Position numbers and translations under genes: made by a program. A stretch of 64,000 nucleotides of DNA, taken from NCBI GenBank assembly GCA_016801885.1, contig CM028885.1:1052955-1116954 (forward strand). Direction: 5' to 3'. This DNA comes from Toxotes chatareus. Lineage: Eukaryota > Chordata > Actinopteri > Toxotidae. Shown one piece after another: positions 47,696-59,900 of this stretch (positions within the stretch are counted from its first letter, which is position 1; each line of letters starts with the position of its first letter). The notes beneath the pieces were generated by a model that was given only the letters and a program-made list of their open reading frames with translations, had not been told where the DNA came from and did no database searches.

Positions 47696-48120
47696 TCATT
47701 ATCCTGAAAAGGAGAGTAAAGAAAACACAATTCAAATTGATGTGACAACACATATACAGATCAACATGTGCTAGCATGTGGGTAGTCTTTTACTTACAAT
47801 CACTGAGAGGTTGCCACTAGTAATTTGGTACTGTTGATGAAACTGCAAAGGATAAGACAGATCTAATCAGTGCAAGAGATGGGATATAAGAGTAGACATT
47901 TAACAGATAGAATCATTTTTGAGTGGAGGGGGGCACAAGGAAAAATCTGTCAGCATTTATTAAAATATCAATAAATAAAAAAAGTTCTCCTGAACAAGAG
48001 AGTATTTTAAAATTATGCAGCTGGTGAAAAGATCTTTTATTGCATCAAGATGAAATATTTCAGGTGGACATTCAGGGCAGACATTTGAGCACATCACCAG
48101 GCAGCTTGGGATGATGTTTC

Positions 48121-49440
48121 AATTCAATTCAATTTTATTTATATAGCTCCTTCCTGTTAAGGCTGAACTAGGACCTGAACCCAAATGCATGACTCGAAGA
48201 CAAAAGTATCAAAATAAACAATAATTTATTACAAAGTACAACTGAAAATCACTCAGAAGAGGCAGCAAGATAACGTGAGAACAAAAAATCACTCTTACGA
48301 GGACAAAAGACACAATGACTAAACAAAGTAACAAAGGAAAATCTAGCAGTGAAAACCGCAGCTCTAACAAGGAAAGTAACAACAAAATACAAAACCTGAC
48401 TTGACAAAAGGGATGATAGCATGGACAAGAAACGCTGGCTCGCTGACATGAAGACAAGACGAACTGGCACAGGACAAAGGGAGACGCAGACTATATATAG
48501 ACACCAGGTAAGGGGAAACAGGTGGAAACAATTAGGGCGGGGAAAACAATCACACAGGCGAGGAACAAGAGGAAGGGTAAGCCACCTGAAACAAAAGGAG
48601 AACACATTTCAAAATAAAAGCAAAACCCACGAGACAACATGGACACAGGACAGAACAAAACAAGACATTTCCTGACTATGATACTTCCACAATCAAAATT
48701 CTCATTCTCAGTCTCAAAGCGCTTTACAGAGACCCAGAGTCTGACCCCAGAGCAAGCACTTAAGGCGACAGTGGCAAGGAAAACTCCCTTTTAACAGGAA
48801 GAAACCTTGAGCAGAACCTGGCTCAGATGGGGGACCCTCCTGCTGATGGCCGGGCTGGATGAAAGGAGGAAAAGGAGGAAGATAGGACAGCTAGGAATGG
48901 AGGAGAGGAGGAGAAGGACATGCAGCATAATACAAACAATGGACAATGTTAGAGGGTCAGCATTTACATTACAGTTAGTGAACAGTTATTGGATGTGTGC
49001 TCAGCAGATTACAGTTATGATAGGAAACGGAGCACAGAGGCAAAAAGCTGTCATGACTGGTAATTATTTACATTACAGTCTGCAAAGAATATTAATCCAA
49101 TATTTATCTGTAGCAGAATGGAACATTAAACGTGTTAGAAATTGATCATCGTAAACAATAAACAGCAGCAGGTGGGTGGAGCCAGGACCATAGAACATGC
49201 AGCTCTGGAGCCCGAGATACCTGCAGAAAGGTAAAGAGAAAGAGAGACCAGAGAAAGAAGAAGAAGTGCGCAGTAGATCATGGGATGTCCCCCAGCAGCC
49301 TAGGCCTATAGCAGCATAACTAAGGGATGGTTCAATTGCCTGAGGCAGCCCTACTAAGGGCTATATCCTTAACTGTAACAGTGTCTACAGAGATAATTGT
49401 GACTAACTATAAGTTTAGTCATAATAACTAGGACTGTAAC
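48121..49440 (-). repeat. L2-like LINE 3' end, interrupted by a solo LTR
   Basis: The piece at 48121-48154 (AATTCAATTCAATTTTATTT, ATATAG) and the piece from 48684 rightwards (CAATCAAAATTCTCATTC, CTCAAAGCGCTTTACAGAG) are the reverse complement of the LINE 3' end at 59730-59790 and its upstream UTR at 59180-59700. They are separated by an inserted LTR. Only untranslated 3' sequence remains. Confidence 0.78.
48155..48683 (-). repeat. Gypsy solo LTR with 5-bp target duplication
   Basis: A 529-bp sequence begins TGTTAAGGCTGAAC and ends TGACTATGATA in plus orientation. It is flanked by CTTCC on both sides (48150-48154 and 48684-48688) and sits inside the L2 tail. On the minus strand it has a TATATATAG box and an AATAAA signal, as an LTR should. 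The end dinucleotide has drifted from CA to TA. It is related to the LTR at 673-868. Confidence 0.82.
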
Positions 49441-49960
49441 TACAACTAATATGGTTGTGTTTCTGCTTTGTCTTCTGTTTGTCTGTGTTCTTGTCTGTGT
49501 GTGTCTTGGCCTGTCCGTGGTTGACCTGCTTCCAGTTTCCAACCTGAACTGCTCACCTGTCTGCAGTCACCTCATCAGCCACACCCTCAGCCTGCAGCAT
49601 ATTAACACCTGTTCCTCACGCCACCACTCAGCAGATCATCCTGCTAACTCTTGTGGTAAACATGACACTCATATTGGTTTCTGCTGTGCTCCAGCTTCAC
49701 CAGTCTCACTGACTGATTTCTCATCAGTCTCCGGTGGATTCCTGGCTCACCAGTTCCAGCCCTCCATCTTACCTGGACACACACCTCACCTGTTTGGACC
49801 TGCCTACCGTCCCATCCAGTCTGTCTGCTCCAGCACAAAGAACTTGATTTCTTCAGAAAATAAAACAGTAATAGATTTTATCCCAGAGTCTGTAGGTCTC
49901 TGTGTTTGAGTTCCGCTTTTGAGTGCTTAAATCTGTCTAAAAATATAAAAACATAACACT
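49441..49960 (+). repeat. LTR-like sequence
   Basis: A pyrimidine-rich stretch with AATAAAACAG at about 49859 and a GAGTTCCGCTTTTGAGT end resembles the R/U5 part of a fish Gypsy LTR. The 152-aa open frame it contains looks like a translated LTR (low complexity, no domain), so I do not call it a gene. Confidence 0.4.
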
Positions 49961-50191
49961 TACTGCTCATAGAAGTTGTATTGAAGAAGCGACATCTTCA
50001 TCACGTTGGGAATCACATGGCAATGTTCTGAGTTTGTTTTTCGTATGTGAATTTTTGGATTCTGTTGTAATAAAAACAAGAATATTCCCTCAGTATTTTC
50101 AGAGAAATGTTTCAGTGTCACCACAAAGAGCTGAGAATATATCAAACTTTAGAGAATCGTTAAAATTACCTTCCTGTTTCTTTGATTCAGA

Positions 50192-50273
50192 AGAAATGTG
50201 TGTGAGACCTGAGTCAGTAAAGCTTATGTGTTTAAACTTGAGCTTTACTGACTCAGGTCTCACACACATTTCT
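50192..50273. repeat. Perfect 33-bp inverted repeat (hairpin), 16-nt loop
   Basis: The arms 50192-50224 and 50241-50273 are exact reverse complements over 33 bases, separated by 16 bases containing GTTTAAAC. The strands outside the arms do not pair. An arm of this length without a single mismatch in otherwise decayed sequence is unusual. It is not part of a gene I can name. Confidence 0.9.
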
Positions 50274-50575
50274 CCCTCCTTTGTGAAACTGATGATCCCA
50301 CACAAGCTGATCTGAATGTATTGAGCTGTTTTAGGGTTTTTATTATAGAGATCGATTGTTTTCAGGGACACATGTAGGTCAGAGACTGTGTTACTTTGTT
50401 TGTCACCTTTGGAAAAATCGACCTTCACTGCTCAGAGTTCAGAGATTTAACGTGTCCGATGTTCCCTGAACTATTCTCTGGTACTGCAAAGGGTGGATGA
50501 AGTTACAGAACAGTTTCTCGCACTGCCGCTTTGGCTGCGATTTTTATACGCTCTATGATTTGATAATGATGTTAT

Positions 50576-51320
50576 TTGTTAAACTACAGGATATTGGTCT
50601 TAGCTGTGCACATCACAGACGACCTCACGTGGTCGGTGAACTCTGCGTCTCTGGTTAAGAGGGCACAGCAGCGCCTGCACTTCCTGAGACGGATGAAGAG
50701 AGCCCACCTGCCCCCACCCATCCTCACTACATTCTACAGGAGTACTGTAGAGAGCATCCTCACCAGCTGCATCTCTGTGTGGTGTGGAGGATGCACTGCT
50801 GCAGACTGGAGGAATGTGAGGAGAGTGGTGAGGACAGCTGAGAAAGTCATCGGGAGCTCCCTTCCCTCTGTGCAGGACATTGCTTCTCAGCGCTGTGTGT
50901 CCCGGGCCAGCAACATCATCAAGGATGCCTCACACCCTCACCATAGACTTTTTTCACTTCTGCCCTCCGGAAGAAGATTCTGCAGCATCCGTGCAGAACC
51001 ACTAGGTTCAGGAACAGCTTCTTCCCCCTCGCCATCAGACTTTTAAACTCTTAGATTCTTAAATCCATAGACTGCACTACTGTCTCTTTCAATCACCGTA
51101 TTGCACTTTGCACTGTTTTTTTACTGTATTTATATTTAACCTGTGTTTATAGTCCTTATTTATTCATTTCTATTGCCTATTTCCTCATTTCACTGTCTAC
51201 ATGCCATATCCTTTATTTTTTTATACTGTTGCGAGCAAAATGCAACGAAATTTCGTTCTGTATACATTGTATACCTGAATGACAATAAAGTCTGTCTAAG
51301 TCTAAGTCTAAGTCTAAGTC
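50576..51320 (+). pseudogene. LINE C-terminal ORF2 fragment with 3' tail
   Basis: The 156-aa frame at 50576-51046 reads ITDDLTWSVNSASLVKRAQQ, LHFLRRMKRAHLPPPILTTF, YRSTVESILTSCISVWCGG, and HHRLFSLLPSGRRF. This is the region after the RT core of a jockey-superfamily LINE common in fish. It is followed by a 3' UTR ending CAACGAAATTTCGTTCTG then TGACAATAAAGTCTGTC with a (TAAGTC)n tail. The RT core and 5' part are missing (5' truncation). Confidence 0.75.
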
Positions 51321-53028
51321 TTAGCTCAGTGGAGATATTGATATTATATTGGTTGAATCTTGTTTCCACTTTATTGTTTCAGTAAATGAAAACGCAGAAA
51401 GTTTTATTTTTTTGATCAGTTACACAAGTTATTTACAGACTGTTTCCACTGAAATGAAAAGTGAGGCCTGTGATCAGAGAACAGAGACCTCGCCCTGATC
51501 CGCTGCTGTTGGACTAGAACGAATCTTTAGTTCTAGCTGTGCTGTCTGCTTGGTCTGTACTGGTTTGGTTGTTTTTCAAAGTAAGAGAACATCTGTAACT
51601 CTGTTAAACCTGCTCTAACCTGTTGTTCAGTTGAGTAAACTTTTCACTTTCAGTTGAACACTGAATTATTTTTGGATCAAATTGTGCTTCATCCTGCTTC
51701 ACTCATCATGTTCATCAGTCTTGTAAAACCTCTGCTCTCATGAGATATCAGAGCACAGATAATCAGTGTGAGCTGTGCTGTGTGGACAGAGGCTACAGAA
51801 TGAGTCAAGATCTCAGCCGTTTTACCAGCTACCAGGAAACAAGCTGAAGTTGGAATAATGTCAACTCTGATCAGAGCAGTGAGCTGTGAAATCTGAGTCC
51901 AGTCCAGGTTCAATCATCCTGTGTCAACCAGGTTAACCTTAATCTGTCAGCCAAAGTAACCAGGTTACCTGCTGGTTAGTGCAGTTTTTATCTGATATCT
52001 TTTTGTCTCCAGGTCTTCTCCTCCTGTTTGGGATGTTACTCACCTCGTCCCAAATCTCAGTCATGGTGTCTTCATCTGATGAAAACTACCAACCTGCCAT
52101 TTAAAATGACTTCTACAAGAAAACCTGTGACAGCTGCATCTCTGTTGGTAAAGTAGTTTATTGCAGAAAATGACAGGAAGCTTGTATTTGTCAGGCAGTA
52201 ATGTATAAAGCACATTGCTCCTCCTCTCCAACATTTCTGATTTCTGACTCTTTCTCTCTCTGTCACTCATATACAATCATTTCAGAGTCCAAAGAAAGAA
52301 AATGCAAATATCACCTGAGAACTTGAAGCTGCTTCTCTGTTTGTCAGAGGCTTCATCAGCTTCAACACCTGTGTGGGTGACAGGAAGTGGTAGTGGGAGT
52401 CTGTTTTAATAATAGAGCTGTTTCACAGCTGTAGGAAGTAATAATAAGGAGACTTTATTTTGAAATCCATAGTGAAACAAGTGGAAATGATGCATTTAAA
52501 TGATGGTTTGTCAGCGTTTTTACCAAAACACTGAAGAAAGAGAAAGAACTCCTCTAATTCATTGTTGCACATTTCTGAAGTCAGTGACTCATCAAAGACA
52601 GTTAATAAGAAGAATGATCCAAATGGATGCAGCAGAACCACAACATCACTAAGTATCAGCTCATCAGGTGCCGGACTCATCTGGGTAACTTGGCAGAGTC
52701 CTCCCTAGAACAGGGCTTTGGGACACGAGTCCATGTCCCCTTTTTTCCTTTTCTTCTTCTTCTTCTCCTGATCTTTCTCTTCTTCTTTGGTCCTAGCTGA
52801 CCATCATCCTCTCCCCTCAGGAATCCTCTCTTCTCTCTCTCCTCCATCAGCGTCCTCCTCCACTCACCTTCCCTCCTCTTCTGGTAGTTGTTTTCCACCT
52901 CATGGTGTCTGTCAGTCATGTCTTTAATCTTGCCATTCTTTGTTTGAGTCATTCAGGGCACTTCTTGATCGTGTCAACATTTCAACCAGGCTTCACTGAG
53001 ACTAAAAACTTTGTCTTATTCTTCACAG
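51321..53028. other. Unassigned, includes dispersed repeat copy 2
   Basis: The part at 52575-52675 is a near-copy of 35495-35640. A purine/pyrimidine-rich block (CTTCTTCTT, TCTCTCT) occupies 52735-52880. A signal-peptide exon for the downstream receptor should lie in or near this interval, but I cannot identify it with confidence. Confidence 0.4.
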
Positions 53029-55839
53029 ATACTTCAGTGTCTGTGGAAATACCCCGACATGTCTTCCAGCAGAGTATCAGATAGAGGACAGATGCTGTCT
53101 TATGTGTCCTCCTGGTAAGATCCTACCAAATGGTAAAGGGACATGTGACTGTGGTAGTGACATATGGAGTCTTTGTGATGCTGCCAGGTGTCAACCTGAC
53201 TCAGCAGAATCCAGCACTTGTGTGCAGAAGAGTGGCGTCAGTTTCTCTCCCATGGTTGGTGCCGTTTATGTTGACAAGTGAAATGTGTGGGTGAAGGACC
53301 TGCATCTGACTGAGTTTGACTCCAACAGTAAAAGAACAGGCTGGAAGTTTTTCCAACTTTGGCTCCACCTGCTTGTAGTAATAAGAATGACACTGTAGTA
53401 GACAGCAGAGCATGTCACTGTGACTAACTCATAACATGAGCTTTACCCTCAACATTAAACCTTTTCATTCAATACAAACATTAAATTGTTGGTTTTCTTC
53501 TCAACAGGAAAAAGTATTAGAACAGATTATACCTGTTTGCCCTGTATTGATGGATCCTTCATGAATAAACCTACTAGACATAAACAGTGTTTCCCCTGCA
53601 CAATCTGTGATGCAGGTAGATTTCTGTTCATATTTCAGTCAGTTGTTTCCTCCATCTCTTTTTCCTTCCACACTGAAATCAGATTTCCACTGGGTGGTCT
53701 GTGTGAGCAGTTTTATTCTCCACTTAGTTTTTATTCTGTCATAAAACCTAAAGATCATCTTTAGGTTTTTTCTGACATTTCATAACTTTGTGAACCACTG
53801 GAAGGATTCTACTGTATAGACTTTACAGAGAACCACTGTGTGGCAGCACAAAAACACAGCAGCAGTCAACCAGGACAATACATCAGGGAGAAAGGTTGGT
53901 TTTCTTGTGTTGACTTTAACTGATGGCCCGCCGACGGGGCGTCATGCTATTTCTCAGACATTTCTGTATTTTATTGTACCTACATAACTATTACATTTAA
54001 GGTGGTGCACAAGCAGCACAGCATTTGAAAGCTGAAAGTCTTATCTTTTTAGTGATATAAACCTTTACAAGATACAACAACTGTAGGTACAACTAAACCA
54101 TCTTCTAAAAAACATCAAAGTATTAATGTCAACGCTTGTTTTTATTTTTCCTCTACTCACCCTGCGGTTTCAACACACATAGCAACAACAACAAAAATGG
54201 TCTTGTTTTGTCCGGAAATGTCCAAAGAATCATGTCCAGTAGAAAAATCCCAAATCCCATTATTTCTCCCTCGTTTCTTTGTTTTTTTTGCCTCTGTTTT
54301 GTGTTGAAAGTTGACAGCTGTTTTAGGCAAATTTTGCAGGAATGTGAAGGGGTTAAGATGATACTGTAGGTCTGGTTTGACACTTTGAAACTATAACAAA
54401 CTCTAAAAGTCGGCAGCTGTCAATGATGGAGCTTTTGGATGATCAACTGACTGCACTGAGTCAAACCACTGAAGCTGATTAGTTACAATGTGCAGTGCAT
54501 GGAAAATAACAACAAGCTCAATTTGACAGATTAAGGTATGAAACAAAACCTGTGTCACATCCAAGACAGCAGGTTGGATATGCTCCAGCTTGGCTGTTAC
54601 TTTGGCTCTATTCAGTATAAATGGCTTTTGAGAAATAGTGTCACCACATTGCTCTGTGTGATGAAGGTGAGGGAGCTGCTACACTTGCAGGAGCTTTGTG
54701 GACGACACTGGTTCAAGAGCAGACAGAAGCAGAGGAATCTTATTCTATCTCTCAGGATTATTTCTTTGACTTGGAAAAAAACAGCTTCTATTCATAAGTT
54801 ATTTTCCTGCTTTTCATGTCAAATACAACCATTACCAGACAAAATGGATGTTAAACTGAGCAACAGATAAAGTTTACAATTGTGAAAATGCAATGAATGG
54901 AGCTTCTTGAAGATCTGGTTGTTTACAGGCATCAACATATGAACATAAACATCCTGTGGTTAAATATCTGCATGAAGCGCTAATGCTAATGCTAATGACA
55001 TGTGGATAATTTGAGTCCTTTGTCAAACAGTAGTTGCTTTGGTTATGAAGCTGCTGTGATTTCTCCTTTCCAGTCAATCTAAATCCCATCTTGCTGTGCA
55101 CTTATGGGAGAAGAGCTGCACTGGAACATTTCATCATAGCTCACATAGTAAAGACTGAACAATCATTTTGGAAACTGAAACAAAGAAATGTTTTTCAATG
55201 GGATGATTTTTCAAGTGTTGGATTCAAACATCTCAGTAATCAAATGCTTTGTTAAATCTACTGAATGGAAATCAGACAGGTCTGATGAAATGTGATGAGT
55301 CATATAACACTTTGATCCTTTCATAATATGAGATGTTCACTAGTAACTACTTTCACCATGGATATAATGTGTGTTTGTACAGGAACAGTCCTCAGAGACA
55401 CTGTGTGCTCTGACTGCAGTGGGGGAACATTTTCAGATGGGACATTTCCATCTTGTCAGCCACACACACAGTGAGTCAAACTTCACATCACACATGGACA
55501 CACCTGCTTTCTTACAACTGCAGTGGATTTGTAGTGTCTTTACTTTGTCCTGTAAAATGTCCTTCTGTCATTCCAAATGTCAACCAGAAAACCTTCAGAT
55601 GATAAGAGCAGGAACTGCTTCAACTGATGCTGAATGTGGACCACACAGTTCAGGACAGTGATTCTGATCAGTGTTGGAGTTGCTTTTTTATTAATTTGTA
55701 TAATTTCCTCTATAGTTTACTTTGTCTGGAAGAAGAAAACACATCTAAGAGGTGAGATCTGTGTGTAGTCAAAGAAAATGTTATCATGGTTTAATGGAGG
55801 ATAAAACTTTCTGCTGAGTCATGATGTTGTTAAGATGTT

Positions 55840-58800
55840 TTTCAGAGCGGGCGATGTTGAATCGTATTTAAAACTGCTGGCTAAGGATAAACGTAGATTT
55901 GGTAAGATCGTTATTCACGTCGGCGGTAATGACACCCGGTTACGCCAATCGGAGGTCACTAAAATTAATGTGGACTCGGTGTGTAACTTTGCCAAAACAA
56001 TGTCGGACTCCGTAGTGTTCTCTGGACCCCTGCCCGATTTGACCAGTGATGACATGTTTAGCCGCATGTCTTCATTCCGTCGCTGGCTGTCTAGGTGGTG
56101 TCCAGCAAACGACGTGGCCTTCATTGATAACTGGAAAACTTTTTGGGGAAAACCTGGTCTGATTAGGAGAGACGGCATCCATCCAACTTTGGATGGTGCA
56201 GCTCTCATATCTAGAAATATGACAGATTTCATTAGAAAACCAAAGTCATGACAACCCAGAGTTGAGACCAGGATGCAGAGTTGCAGTCCTACACGCTTCT
56301 CTGCAGTTTCTCTAGAGCTGTCACCCACCCATGATTTTCATGATTCTTATTATTCCTACCATTCTAACGATTCCCTTTATCCTATAGAGACTGTGTCTGC
56401 TCCCTGTCAACAAAAAGTGCATAAATTAAAAAATGCAAGAGGTGTTACTCATAAAAACCTCAAAAAAATTTATACTACAAAAGCATCTGAACCTAAAAAC
56501 ACCACAATCAGATGTGGGCTATTAAACATTAGATCTCTCTTGTCTAAATCTCTGTTAGTGAATGATTTGATAATGGATCAGCAGATTGATTTATTCTGTC
56601 TGACTGAGACCTGGCTGCAGGAGGAAGAGTATGTCAGTCTAAATGAGTCAACCCCTGCTAGTCATATTAATTATCACATTCCTCGAGGCACAGGCCGAGG
56701 AGGAGGAGTGGCAGCAATCTACCACTTAAGTTTATTAATTAATCCTAGACCTAAGCCGAAATATAGTACATTTGAAAGCCTTATCCTCAGCCTCTCACAT
56801 CCAAATTGGAAGACAGAAAAACCAGTACTATTTGCTGTGGTGTATCGTCCACCTGCTGCTTACTCTGAGTTTTTGTCTGAATTCACTGAATTTTTATCTG
56901 ATTTAGTGCTTAGTACGGATAGAGTAATTATAGTGGGCGACTTTAATATTCATGTCGATACCCACAATGACAACCTTAAGACTGCTTTCTATTCAGTATT
57001 AGACTCAATTGGCTTTTTACAAAATGTTAACAAACCAACTCACTGTTTTAATCACACCCTTGATCTTGTACTGACCTATGGCATAGAAGCTGAATATTTG
57101 ACAGTATTCCCTCAGAACCCTGTTTTATCTGATCATTCTTTAGTAACATTTGAATTTACAATAATGAACTGCACAGCATCTGAGAAAAAAAATTAACTAC
57201 TGTAGATATTTGTCTGATAATGCTGTTATCAAATATAAGGAAGCTATTCCATCTTTATTATCTCCGCTGCCATGTGCCAGTTTTACAGAGGGCAATGGCC
57301 TAAACGTTACTCCAGCAGATATAGACTATCTAGTTGATAATACTGCTGCTTCATTGCGTTCAACCCTTGACTCTGTTGCCCCTTTGAAAAAGAAGGTCAG
57401 TAATCAGAGGAAGCTAGCTCCATGGTACGATTCACAAATACGTTTTTTAAAGCAGATATCACGAAAAGCTGGAAAGGAAATGGTTATCCACTAATTTAGA
57501 GGAATTCCGCCTAGCCTGGAAAGACAGCATCATAATGTATAAAAAGCCCTTCGTAAGGGCAAGAACTGCCTATTACTCATCATTAATAGAGGAAAACAAG
57601 AACAACCCTAGGTTTCTTTTCAGCACTGTAGCCAGGCTGACAAAGAGCCATAGCTCTGTTGAACCATGCATCCCTCTAGCTCTCACTAGTAATGACTTTA
57701 TGAGCTTCTTTAGCAACAAAATAGTAGACATTAGAGACAGAATCCATCTCATCCTGCCTACAACAGTTAATGATGTAGGTATGTCTAGAACAGCATCTTT
57801 AGAAATGTCTGCCAGTCCTGATTTGTCGTTAGACTGTTTCTCTCCCATAGATCTCGCTGAATTGACTTCAATAGTTTCTAAATCTAAATCATCAACATGT
57901 CTTTTGGATCCTATCCCGACCAGACTTCTTAAAGATGTGTTGCCTTTGATTGGCACTCACATATTAGATCAGATAAATCTCTCGTTGGTTACAGGATATG
58001 TCCCACAGGCTTTTAAGGTTGCAGTTATCAAACCTTTACTTAAAAAGCCTTCTCTGGACTCTGACATTTTGGCAAACTATAGACGTATATCCAATCTCCC
58101 CTTTAATTCTAAAATTCTTGAAAAGGCTGTTGCAACTCAGTTGTGCGATCATCTACATAGGAACGGTTTGTTTGAAGTTTTTCAGTCAGGATTTAGAGTT
58201 CATCATAGCACAGAGACAGCACTGGTGAAAGTTACCAACGACCTTCTTATAGCATCAGATAATGGACTCGTCTCTATACTTGTCCTGCTAGACCTTAGTG
58301 CTGCATTTGACACCATTGACCATAATGTCCTATTGGATAGATTGGAACATGTTATTGGGATTAAAGGAACAGCACTAGGCTGGTTTAAATCATATCTATC
58401 AGATAGATACCAGTTTGTTCATGTTAATGATGATCCCTCCATATATACCAGAGTAAGTCATGGAGTTCCACAGGGTTCTGTGCTTGGACCGATACTGTTC
58501 ACCTTATACATGCTTCCCCTAGGCAATATTATCAGGAAGCATGGAATAAATTTCCATTGCGATGCAGATGATACCCAGCTATATTTATCTATGAAACCAG
58601 ACGAAACAGATCAGTTAACCATACTTCAGGCATGTCTTAAAGACATAAAGGCCTGGATGACCTGTAACTTTCTTCTTCTGAATTCAGACAAAACTGAGGT
58701 TATTTTGTTTGGTCCCAAACACCTCAGAAACAGTTTATCTAATCATATAGTTACTCTGGATGGCATTAATTTAGCCTCCAGTACGACTGTGAGAAACCTT

Positions 58801-59800
58801 GGAGTTATTTTTGATCAGGATCTGTCCTTTAACTCACATATAAAACAAGTCTCTAGGACCGCCTTCTTTCACCTGCGCAATATCAGTAAGATTAGGAACA
58901 TTCTGTCGCAGAGTGATGCTGAAAAATTAGTCCATGCTTTTGTTACTTCTAGGCTGGACTACTGTAATTCCCTATTATCAGGATGTCCAGTTAACTCTCT
59001 AAAAAGCATCCAGCTGATCCAAAATGCTGCAGCGAGAGTACTGACTGGAATTAGCAAGAGAGATCACATTACTCCTGTACTAACTTCTGATTTACTGTGC
59101 ACTTCTTCTTTCTCTTTCTCTCCTCAGACCCACTCTCAAATTTATCAGCCTTTATTACATGTCATTAACTCTTTGTCCTCTCTGTCCCGTAGTCCTGTGT
59201 TTGTTTCTCTCTGGTCTCTCTTTCTCTGTACCTTACTGCAGGTACCTCTGGCTCCGGAGCTGCATGTCCTATGGTCCTGGCTCCACCCACCTGCTGCTGT
59301 TTATTGTTTACAATGATCGATTTCTAACATGTTTAATGTTCCGTTCTGCTACAGATAAATATTTGATTAATATTCTTTGCAGACTGTAATGTAAATAATT
59401 ACCAGTCATGACAGCTTTTTGCCTCCGTGCTCTGTTTCATAATTCTAATCTGCTGAGCACACATTATCCAATAACTGTCCACTAACTGTAATGTAAATAC
59501 TGACCCACATTGTCTGTATTATGCTGCATGTCCTTCTCCCCCTCTCCTCCATTCCTAGCTGTCCTATCTTCCTCCTTTTCCTCCTTTCACCCAGCCCGGC
59601 CATCGGCAGGAGGGTCCCCCATCTGAGCCAGGTTCTGCTCAAGGTTTCTTCCTGTTCAAAGGGGAGTTTTTCTTGCCACTGTCGCCTTAAGTGCTTGCTC
59701 TGGGGTCAGGCTCTGGGTCTCTGTAAAGCGCTTTGAGACAATTTTGATTGTGGAAGGCGCTATATAAATAAAATTGAATTGAATTGAATTAAAATTGAAT
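55840..59800 (+). mobile_element. L2-like LINE (esterase, endonuclease, RT), 5'-truncated, inactivated
   Basis: Order on the plus strand: an SGNH-esterase-like segment (55835-56251) with IVIHVGGNDTRLR and GIHPTLDGAALISRNM; an APE-type endonuclease (56500-57196) with GLLNIRSLLSKS, LFCLTETWL, FAVVYRPP, IIVGDFNIHVD and LSDHSLVTFEF; a reverse transcriptase (57535-59090) with NYRRISNLPFNSKILEKAVA, LVLLDLSAAFDTIDHNVLL and HGVPQGSVLGPILFTLY. The RT catalytic motif reads CDADDTQLY, so the usual Tyr before ADD is Asp. Frameshifts separate the blocks at about 57200 and 57500. The 3' end is GGCGCTATATAAATAAAA plus (TTGAA)n. It lies in an intron of the TNFRSF-like gene in the same direction. Confidence 0.85.
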
Positions 59801-59871
59801 GGTTTTGTTTTAATTTCAGTCATCCTAGTAAATGGAAGCAGCCAGACAGAGGTATGTTTGTTACTCTCTGA

Positions 59872-59900
59872 AAGTGTGTGTGTGTGTGTGTGTGTGTGTG
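59872..59900. repeat. (GT)n microsatellite
   Basis: About 14 GT units in the last intron of the receptor gene. Confidence 0.9.

Larger units (their letters stand above)
36300..47925 (-). mobile_element. Transposon D: decayed two-gene copy split by nested insertions
   Basis: Minus-strand copy of the same family. Reading right to left it has the ORF1 finger exon and linker (47695 to about 46876), about 5.8 kb of foreign insertions (41086-46875), the rest of ORF1 (41085-39420) and ORF2 (39048-36327). A candidate right terminus TTTTTGAGTG ends at 47925 and shares CACTCAAAAA with element B, but TA does not follow. I could not find the left terminus. Gene order, exon sizes and spacing match A and B, so the pieces are one element. 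Both genes carry frameshifts. Confidence 0.68.

Noticed and set aside
47916..47925. TTTTTGAGTG as the definite right end of transposon D
   Set aside because: It shares CACTCAAAAA with B but lacks the flanking TA and a matching left end, so it is kept only as a candidate limit.
49451..49909. 152-aa open frame with a signal-peptide-like start
   Set aside because: The composition and the AATAAA plus GAGTTCCGC end fit an LTR. No receptor or enzyme motif is present.
53740..53770. Short palindrome AAACCTAAAGAT/ATCTTTAGGTTT
   Set aside because: Twelve-bp arms with a one-base spacer in AT-rich sequence of the decayed receptor gene. Not separable from chance or local duplication.
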